Shown: in pieces, positions 58,158 through 64,000 of the stretch
Position numbering within the stretch: position 1 is the stretch's first letter
Layout: every line of letters starts with the position of its first letter
Source: Bacillota bacterium
GTDB lineage: Bacteria > Bacillota > Clostridia > DSM-8532
NCBI GenBank assembly: GCA_023443745.1
Contig: JAEZTB010000048.1
Location: 124,001 to 188,000, forward strand
Direction: 5' to 3'
DNA length: 64,000 nt
Notes under the pieces: generated by a model
The model's database searches: none
What the model saw: only the letters and a program-made list of their open reading frames with translations
What the model was told of the DNA's origin: nothing
Program-made: the position numbers and the translations under genes

Positions 58158-58322
58158 TTATGTCCTTAGAAACGCGATAAATGAAACCGCCATTGCCATA
58201 AATTCGAGGAGAACTGCTCCCATTGCGGCCAGCTTGTTATTTTCTTTCCAGGAATGTCCTGCAAAACTGAAGGTGTAAATTGAAGATAACAGTATAAAAA
58301 GAATACCCGCATATACAATCAT
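58158..58322 (-). CDS. 54-residue two-helix protein, fourth gene of the germination operon
   Basis: The small gene overlaps the gerC stop as ATGA (58319-58322) and has CGGAGGG 7 bp before its ATG, so it is translated with the operon. The product has two hydrophobic helices (residues 2-20 and 31-52) joined by a short polar loop GHSWKENNK. Bacillus germinant receptor operons sometimes encode a small two-helix D subunit that tunes receptor function. This protein fits in size, position and topology. Homology is not proven by sequence. Confidence 0.75.
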   Translation of the reverse strand: MIVYAGILFILLSSIYTFSFAGHSWKENNKLAAMGAVLLEFMAMAVSFIAFLRT

Positions 58323-59581
58323 TCTTTTCCCTCCGATGAGTAAATAGGCTCAGACTTGATAATTTTACCGGTTCTCCTTATGGTGAAATCCGCTTCAACC
58401 TTTAATTCTGATTTGTCGAATTTCTCAAGCCAATTATAATTCTCCCATTCGGGTATGGTCCAGAATTGAGTGACCGCTTCAGTACCAAAATTAAAAACAT
58501 CCGCTTTAAAAACCTTGCATTTGGCAAAGACCCTTTCAACACCTTCCACAATATACTTCTCAAAGGCATCTTCTACGATTTTTTTCTTCTCGGGATCCTC
58601 ATAATGGATGCGGCTTTGAATGGTTAAAATATCCCCTTCCATTTTCAATTTGGCATGAATTTTAGGGCTGCCTCCGTTTAAATCAATATCAATTTTTGGT
58701 TTCTCAAATTCATTAATGCTTAAGGGAATTGACAATGTAGGTATTTCAGGGTCGGGTATTGTAAAGGAAACGCTCTTAAGTTCGCCGCGCATCATGAGCA
58801 GCAGCTGAGTTTCAAAGCCTGTGAGCTTACCCACCATTTTATCACCATTAAGAATGGCTGAGCCGAACAATTCAATCCCCCCTCCGCCACTTCGGGGTAC
58901 ATCACCGGCATAATAATCACCGCTGTCCTTGGTCTTCCCTTCATACTTAAGACCATTCTCCTGTAAATTTTCTCCTTTGTTAATAGCGCCATACATCAAC
59001 ATTAGAGCATGATAGGGTGCTTTAATACCATCATAAAAATCATTAAATGTACTTTTGGGGAAGTAGCCTGTATTCTTCGAATTTTCCACCAAATCCTCAA
59101 GGGTTTTGGTTACAAGTTCTCCTGCATATGGCTTAGTGGCTTTAATAAATTCTTCTGCTTTACCTTTGCATACAATCACATTGGTTGTCCTACGAATCTG
59201 ACGGTAGCGCATCAATGGAGTTATAGATTCTCCCAAATGCCCGCTTGTGGCCAGTTCCTCGGATATCACGATGGCTTTAATGTGCATGAAGTTTAAAATT
59301 TTTGAGATATTGGTATTGGAAATGTTAAAAGCTGCAGCAAGCGTAGGTACATCAAAGGTGATGGTTTCCGTGGTTTCCTGTCCTCCGCCCTTATTCTCCC
59401 CTCCGCTGCTTTGGACAAACTTGAGAATTTGAAATGTGATTCGGTACTTGTCTGAAACGCCATGTTCAAATCCTATCATGGTGGCATACGTAAATTCACC
59501 TATCTCATGAGCGTCAAAGCATGCAGTTAAAAAAAACGGGATTATAAACAGGCAAACCAATATCAGTGCTCTCTTACGCAT
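58319..59581 (-). CDS. gerC: Spore germination receptor subunit C (Ger(x)C lipoprotein)
   Basis: The 420-residue lipoprotein has lipobox FLTAC (Cys18) and the Ger(x)C sequence. Segments include DAHEIGEFTYATMIGFEHG, AAAFNISNTNISKILNFMHIKAIVISEELA, LMRYRQIRRTTNVIVCKGKA and the C-terminal half with KIDIDLNGGSPKIHAKLKMEGDI. The C subunit sits on the outer face of the spore inner membrane as part of the nutrient receptor. The ATG at 59581 lies inside gerB (8 bp overlap). An upstream frame to 59620 is rejected. Confidence 0.92.
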   Translation of the reverse strand: MRKRALILVCLFIIPFFLTACFDAHEIGEFTYATMIGFEHGVSDKYRITFQILKFVQSSGGENKGGGQETTETITFDVPTLAAAFNISNTNISKILNFMHIKAIVISEELATSGHLGESITPLMRYRQIRRTTNVIVCKGKAEEFIKATKPYAGELVTKTLEDLVENSKNTGYFPKSTFNDFYDGIKAPYHALMLMYGAINKGENLQENGLKYEGKTKDSGDYYAGDVPRSGGGGIELFGSAILNGDKMVGKLTGFETQLLLMMRGELKSVSFTIPDPEIPTLSIPLSINEFEKPKIDIDLNGGSPKIHAKLKMEGDILTIQSRIHYEDPEKKKIVEDAFEKYIVEGVERVFAKCKVFKADVFNFGTEAVTQFWTIPEWENYNWLEKFDKSELKVEADFTIRRTGKIIKSEPIYSSEGKE

Positions 59582-60674
59582 CCCGCGATTCCCCCTTCTT
59601 TTTTCGTATGACAGCCACAATTAAAATAAGCATTGAGGGTATAAAATAGATAATCCATCCCCAAGTTCTCATGTACTGTACAACTCCGCTTATAACCTCT
59701 GAGATACCTTTGGGGATGAGGTTTAAGCTGTATAAAAGGATGGCCATGGGTAAAAGAATGGGGCGTTTGTCTGGAATCTTAAAAACATGGCAATAAACCA
59801 GTACTACAGCGTAGAAAAGCAATGCGACTTCTATAATGGTACCGAAATTCCAAAGAAATAAAAAGATAGGCTCCATTCGCTGAAAAAATCCCCCATAATC
59901 AATAAGGGAAGCCATTTCATACATAGGGGATGTAAGCTCCTGAGCTATCGTATAGGGGAATGCCAGATTAAAAGCTAAAAGCGCAGAGCATGTAAGAAGA
60001 CCTGCTATCAGGAGACTGGTAAATCCAATTCTTTTGATCTCCTTGGGCCCCTGAAGGGAGGATGCAATTATTCCTATAACTATTATCTCTCCATAAAATG
60101 AGCTTCGAAGCACTCCGTTAATGATTGTCTTATCCAAGCCATAGCCCAACACCGGATATAAATGACGAGGAACAAAATTTTGTATTGAGAGCAGAACAAC
60201 CAGGACATAACCTGCTCCAAGGATATAAATAACGAATTTTGCATACCTGGCAATGGTTTCAAGTCCCATAAAAGATAACATTATCAGACCTATAGTAAAC
60301 AACACCATAATAAAACTGGGCGGGCTATCAGGCAGCACATAAACTTTCAGTACCTCCGTAAACTCCCTCATATTCATACTGGCTATAACAAGTAAAAACC
60401 CGCCTATAATGAATGAAACTATAGACCCTGCCCATTTTCCGAGAACTAAATCGCTGATTTCCATCAGATTCTTGTTAGGGAAGCGTTTAAGCAGCAAATA
60501 AAGGAACATAAAGGCAAAGGCTGCTGTTGAAGCTGAGATAAGGGTCATATACCACCCAGAGGTTCCCACAATCTCCATTAGCATGGCAGGGCTTGTAAAG
60601 AAAACTTTCGAAGTAATGGTAATAACCATAAGGCTTATAGCCTCATGATAGCCAAAATTACCTTCTTTGATCAT
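59574..60674 (-). CDS. gerB: Spore germination receptor subunit B (GerAB-type, APC-like)
   Basis: The 366-residue protein has ten membrane helices and the GerAB pattern. GYHEAISLMVITITSKVFFTSPAML is at the N-terminus, NLMEISDLVLGKWAGSIVSFI in the early loops, and FQRMEPIFLFLWNFGTIIEVALLFYAVV in the second half. GerB subunits are related to amino acid permeases and bind the germinant. ATG 60674 is preferred because the longer frame to 60740 overlaps gerA further. The overlap with gerA is 17 bp. The germinant cannot be deduced. Confidence 0.92.
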   Translation of the reverse strand: MIKEGNFGYHEAISLMVITITSKVFFTSPAMLMEIVGTSGWYMTLISASTAAFAFMFLYLLLKRFPNKNLMEISDLVLGKWAGSIVSFIIGGFLLVIASMNMREFTEVLKVYVLPDSPPSFIMVLFTIGLIMLSFMGLETIARYAKFVIYILGAGYVLVVLLSIQNFVPRHLYPVLGYGLDKTIINGVLRSSFYGEIIVIGIIASSLQGPKEIKRIGFTSLLIAGLLTCSALLAFNLAFPYTIAQELTSPMYEMASLIDYGGFFQRMEPIFLFLWNFGTIIEVALLFYAVVLVYCHVFKIPDKRPILLPMAILLYSLNLIPKGISEVISGVVQYMRTWGWIIYFIPSMLILIVAVIRKKKGESRDA

Positions 60675-63069
60675 TACCCTTGCCTCCTCCCGATCTTTGT
60701 GCTGTCCACCCTCTGGGGTTGTCTCCCATCCGACTTTCATTTTGTGTATTCAAATAGTCCAATCTTCTGGTCTGATGATGGAGCGGTCCTCGAAGGATCT
60801 TATCCTGATTGGTTTTAGTCTCGGGCGAAAGGGGTGTAAAGAAAGGAACGCCAAAGGATTTCATACCAAGTGTAAATGCGCAAAGCAGGGTGAAACCGAC
60901 TGAAATCCCATACAAACCTGCTATAGCACCAAAGGCTATAAAAATAAATCGAAAGATTCGCACTGCCAATGCAAGTGAATAGTTTGGGATGGCAAAGTTT
61001 CCTAAACCCGAGACAGCTACAATGATAATGAGGCTGGGACTGACTATGCCTGCCGAAACAGCGGATTGACCCAATATCAGAGCACCTATGATTCCAAGCG
61101 TATTTCCCGAAATTCCCGGAACGCGAATGCCTCCTTCACGGATCAGCTCAAATGACAATTCCATGAGAAGAAACTCTATTATAAACGGAAAAGGCACAGG
61201 AGCTCTGGAGGCCACTATTGAAGCTAGCAGCGGGGTTGGGATCATCTCTTGGTGAAACAAAATGAGTGCAGTCCACACACCTGGGAGGAATGCAGCTAAA
61301 AGAGCTCCAATTAAGCGTACAATCCTTAAAAATGTGCCATATTGCCAACGCAGGTTTGATTCTTCAGTGGTATGAAACAGGTCGAAGAAGGTTATGGGCA
61401 TAGCCAAGGCAAAGGGTGTTCCTTCACAAATCAAAACCACCTTGCCTTCCAACAAGAAGGAGGCAACGCGATCCGGCCGTTCTGTTGAAATAACCTGCGG
61501 AAAAAGCATCAGGGTCTTGTCTTCAATAAGCTGCTCCAACATCCCGCTTCCGGAAATAAAGTCAACATCGAGGCTTTCAACACGACGTTTGACCTCTTCC
61601 ACGATTTTGGGATTTGTGAGGCCTTCCATATAGAGAATAGCCGACATAAAATTATTGGTTTTACTCGTGCTTCTGAATTCCGTAATCAGGTTTTCATTTT
61701 TTACAATTCTTCGTACCAGCGTAATATTGGTTCGAAGATTTTCTGTAAAGCCCTCCTGAGCGCCCTGTACCACCGTTTCAGTAAAAGGTATTGTTACATT
61801 CCTTTTTTCATAACCCCTGCTTTCCATGACCAGGCATTCTTCGCAACCGTCTATAAAAAGCGCTGTCAGTCCGCTGAGAATCTGAGGAATTATCTCTTTA
61901 AACTTGCTCATGCGAGCAATCTGATTGATGGACAATACATTTTCTTCAATATAATCCAAAGGGCATCCACCCTCAAAATCCTTAAAAGGGTGAACATCCA
62001 TAAGCTGAGGAAGAGAAAACTGGACAATGATGGATCTATCAACCATTCCATCAATAAAAACCATGCATGCCGGAATTTTTCGTGCTATATTGAATTCCCT
62101 GATTATCACATCCTGATTCACAGGCAAATGGAAACATTCTTTGAGGTATTTTATATTTTCGTCCAAACAGTTGTAAACAAGTTTATCATTTTCTTTTTCT
62201 AACGAAGATTTGCCTTGGCCACCTTTTTCCTCTTTCTCATTGCTTTGTCCTTTACTTTCATTGCAATTATCTGATTTTTGCTTATGCTCGCTGTCTTCCT
62301 TTCCGTTTCCGTCCTTATTTTTTTCTTCGTCGGAATTTTTGCTCTCGCTTTTTTTGTTCTTTTTTTCTCTCCTGTCTTGTTTATCCTTTGCTTCCTTACT
62401 GTTATCTTTCTTCTTTTCCTCCTGGTTCTTAGATTTCACCAGTTCTTCAACAGAAAGAGGAATGATAATGCGAGGAGTATAAGGTTCTTTTTTTGTTTCT
62501 TTATTGCCCTTATCTTCACTACTTTTTAGATTATCTTCATTTTCCTGAGCACTCTTATCGTCCTGTTGGTTTTGACCTTTCTCATTGGTCTCACCTTCCT
62601 GAGCGCCTTGACTTTCCTGAGCGTTTTCACGTCCTTGAGTTTCATCCTGATCCCCTTTGTTTTGAGAATCCTGCTTATCTTCTTTAGTTTTATCTTGTTC
62701 TTTTTTGCTATTCTGCCCTTTTTTATTCTTCTGATCTTTATTGTTTTCCTCAGATTTTTCTTGATCCTCTGTATTCTCGGATTCTTCCTTTTGCTCCTGA
62801 TCCTCATTTTTTATCTCATTTTTATCCTCAGAATCCTGCGATAATTCTTGATCTTTGTCTTTTTCTCCGTCTTGTGTTTCCTTGGAATCATCTTGGTTTT
62901 GGGCATCCTTTCGCTTGTTTCCGTCATGATCGCGGGATTCCAAATTGCTTTCCTTACCGCGATATTGGTCCCATGCCGCCGACTCGGAAGGATCTTCGGG
63001 GAACCTGAATCCGCCTTCATTCTTTCGAGGCTCCTTATATGAAAACAAACCTTTTAAGCCATTTAGCAT
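60658..63069 (-). CDS. gerA: Spore germination receptor subunit A with very long charged N-terminus
   Basis: The 803-residue protein has a normal GerA core from about residue 300. VYNCLDENIKYLKECFHLPVNQDVIIREF, QILSGLTALFIDGCEECLVMESRGYEKR, VVQGAQEGFTENLRTNITLVRRI and about five C-terminal membrane helices (PTPLLASIVASRAPVPFPFIIEFLLMELSFELIREGGIRVPG) match the family. Before it lies an extension of roughly 290 residues made almost only of K, E, Q, D, N, S and G. GerA subunits are usually near 480-540 residues. A repeat-rich extension is known in Bacillus cereus GerIA. GGGAAGGTG precedes the ATG at 63069. Confidence 0.93.
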   Translation of the reverse strand: MLNGLKGLFSYKEPRKNEGGFRFPEDPSESAAWDQYRGKESNLESRDHDGNKRKDAQNQDDSKETQDGEKDKDQELSQDSEDKNEIKNEDQEQKEESENTEDQEKSEENNKDQKNKKGQNSKKEQDKTKEDKQDSQNKGDQDETQGRENAQESQGAQEGETNEKGQNQQDDKSAQENEDNLKSSEDKGNKETKKEPYTPRIIIPLSVEELVKSKNQEEKKKDNSKEAKDKQDRREKKNKKSESKNSDEEKNKDGNGKEDSEHKQKSDNCNESKGQSNEKEEKGGQGKSSLEKENDKLVYNCLDENIKYLKECFHLPVNQDVIIREFNIARKIPACMVFIDGMVDRSIIVQFSLPQLMDVHPFKDFEGGCPLDYIEENVLSINQIARMSKFKEIIPQILSGLTALFIDGCEECLVMESRGYEKRNVTIPFTETVVQGAQEGFTENLRTNITLVRRIVKNENLITEFRSTSKTNNFMSAILYMEGLTNPKIVEEVKRRVESLDVDFISGSGMLEQLIEDKTLMLFPQVISTERPDRVASFLLEGKVVLICEGTPFALAMPITFFDLFHTTEESNLRWQYGTFLRIVRLIGALLAAFLPGVWTALILFHQEMIPTPLLASIVASRAPVPFPFIIEFLLMELSFELIREGGIRVPGISGNTLGIIGALILGQSAVSAGIVSPSLIIIVAVSGLGNFAIPNYSLALAVRIFRFIFIAFGAIAGLYGISVGFTLLCAFTLGMKSFGVPFFTPLSPETKTNQDKILRGPLHHQTRRLDYLNTQNESRMGDNPRGWTAQRSGGGKGNDQRR

Positions 63070-63353
63070 AAAGGCTACACCTTCCCATCATAATTTGACC
63101 TTTTGTTTTATCATTATTAGCAGTTCATAGCGTTTTTATCCAGCTTGAAAACCACATTCAACAATATCCGGTTCGAGCAGACAAGAGTAATAAACATAAG
63201 CAAGTGAAAATTGAGTGATAGAAATTTCTTACGTGAGAATATGTTTAGATTATGGAAAACGCCTATTAAAAAAACTATTAAGATGGGGTACAATCATATT
63301 AATTGTTTTGCTCACAAGTCCGACCCGAAGTATGAAAGGATTGAAGTAATATA
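63070..63353. other. Divergent promoter region between gerA and an ABC transporter
   Basis: No gene is visible. A weak sigma-A-like pair TTAAAA (63266-63271) and TACAAT (63289-63294) points toward the ABC gene. I could not find a convincing forespore (sigma-G) promoter for gerA by eye. Confidence 0.35.
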
Positions 63354-64000
63354 ATGCTGAAGCTTATCAAGCACTTAAAGCCATTTATCTTATCTGTATT
63401 ACTCATCATCGGATTTCTATTTTTGCAAGCCTTCTGTGATCTGGCTCTGCCCGAATACATGTCAAATATCGTAAATACAGGCATCCAGCAGGGTGGTATT
63501 GAAAATGCGGTACCACAGGCTATCCGCAAAGCTGAGGCAGATAAGCTGGCTCTCTTTATGTCCGAAAATGAAAAAACGCTATTCTTTGAAAGCTATACCT
63601 TATATCAGCCGGGTGAATCCTCACAGTATAATTATAATCGCTATGTTAAGGATTTTCCTGCTATGTCGGAGGAACCTGTCTATGTTTTAATGCCTGCCGA
63701 CAAACAAACCCTTGAAACCTTAAACCATATGCTCGCAAAGCCCATGGTCATTGTTTATGGAATCCAAGAAAAAAAGTTTGGTACATCCGATAATCTTAGT
63801 AATAATTTTCCTGCAGGAGTAGATCCCTTCTCCATCCTGGCAAAGCTTCCAAAAGAACAGTTATCAGCTATGAAGCAGAGCATGGATACGCATTTTTCCG
63901 CATTGTCGGAAAGTATGATTACACAGTCTGCCATAGAGTATTTAAAAGTAGAGTACAAAGCTCTGGGCTTGGATATGAATAAGCTTCAGGAGCAGTATCT
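63354..64000 (+). CDS. ABC multidrug half-transporter, N-terminal part (cut by window edge)
   Basis: The frame runs open from ATG 63354 to the end of the window (215 residues). It starts LKLIKHLKPFILSVLLIIGFLFLQAFCDLALPEYMSNIVNTGIQQGG, which matches the first membrane helix and following loop of heterodimeric exporters such as YheI/YfiB-type proteins of Firmicutes. A large hydrophilic segment between helix 1 and 2 follows, as in that subgroup. The ATPase domain lies outside the window. The ribosome site is weak (AAAGGA, 15 bp). Confidence 0.78.
   Translation, partial: MLKLIKHLKPFILSVLLIIGFLFLQAFCDLALPEYMSNIVNTGIQQGGIENAVPQAIRKAEADKLALFMSENEKTLFFESYTLYQPGESSQYNYNRYVKDFPAMSEEPVYVLMPADKQTLETLNHMLAKPMVIVYGIQEKKFGTSDNLSNNFPAGVDPFSILAKLPKEQLSAMKQSMDTHFSALSESMITQSAIEYLKVEYKALGLDMNKLQEQY

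Noticed and set aside
62210..62844. Several long plus-strand frames rich in Phe, Leu and Ser opposite the germination A gene
   Set aside because: They are the antisense of the K/E-rich extension. Purine-rich codons give Phe/Leu/Ser frames by composition. There are no ribosome sites.

Overview
The window looks like a chromosomal segment of an anaerobic, endospore-forming low-to-mid GC Firmicute (class Clostridia). The evidence is strong AGGAGG-type ribosome sites with many TTG/GTG starts, a GerA-type spore germination operon, a T-box leader, Bacillus-type LexA (SOS) boxes, a Na+-translocating decarboxylase beta subunit, a 4Fe-4S ferredoxin, and D-xylose genes of the clostridial type. I cannot name a species. 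I see no phage, insertion sequence, CRISPR array or rRNA. There is one tRNA (Pro, anticodon CGG).

Layout. 0-2.6 kb: the tail of an M56/BlaR1-like membrane protein and a three-gene ABC exporter. 2.6-11.5 kb (minus strand): a rhodanese gene, then a xylose sensing and uptake block made of xylFGH plus a second lipoprotein binding protein, a YesM/LytS-type kinase and a YesN/AraC-type regulator. The catabolic partners xylB-xylR-xylA lie at 33.6-37.7 kb. 11.7-16.2 kb: an LCP cell-wall ligase, a decarboxylase beta subunit with a 49-residue companion, and a divergent pair of beta-sandwich repeat proteins.

16.4-22.6 kb is the most coherent accessory block. It carries a NusG_II-domain protein, a Gx-transporter-like protein, a type II NADH dehydrogenase with a membrane C-terminus, a polyprenyl diphosphate synthase, an abundant-type lipoprotein, an ApbE flavin transferase and a small membrane protein. 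This matches the flavin-based extracellular electron transfer locus of Listeria (eetA, eetB, ndh2, dmkB, a pplA analogue, fmnB). The lipoprotein lacks the usual FMN-attachment motif.

22.6-30.8 kb: an MBL hydrolase, proA, prfC, an ACT protein, a textbook yneA/lexA divergent SOS region, a PadR-controlled membrane operon with a clear palindromic operator, and a GNAT enzyme. 31.2-33.4 kb: a hydrolase-LytTR-DUF3021 operon preceded by a direct-repeat LytTR-type operator. 38-44 kb: a large secreted-type unknown, two SatD-family proteins around a DUF3307 membrane protein, a holin-like protein and an MFS transporter. 44-48.8 kb: DUF503, a response regulator-PP2C phosphatase, RluA, and paaK under a T-box whose specifier reads TTC (Phe).

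48.8-58.1 kb holds small lipoproteins, a tandem P-II protein coupled to an internally duplicated DUF1538 membrane protein with an XRE regulator, a permuted NlpC/P60-like protein, a TraB/GumN lipoprotein, a histidine kinase, a second LCP protein and a ferredoxin. Families of short palindromic intergenic repeats are scattered among these genes. 58.1-63.1 kb is a germination receptor operon gerA-gerB-gerC plus a 54-residue fourth protein. Its A subunit has a roughly 300-residue, highly charged N-terminal extension. The window ends inside a multidrug-type ABC half-transporter.
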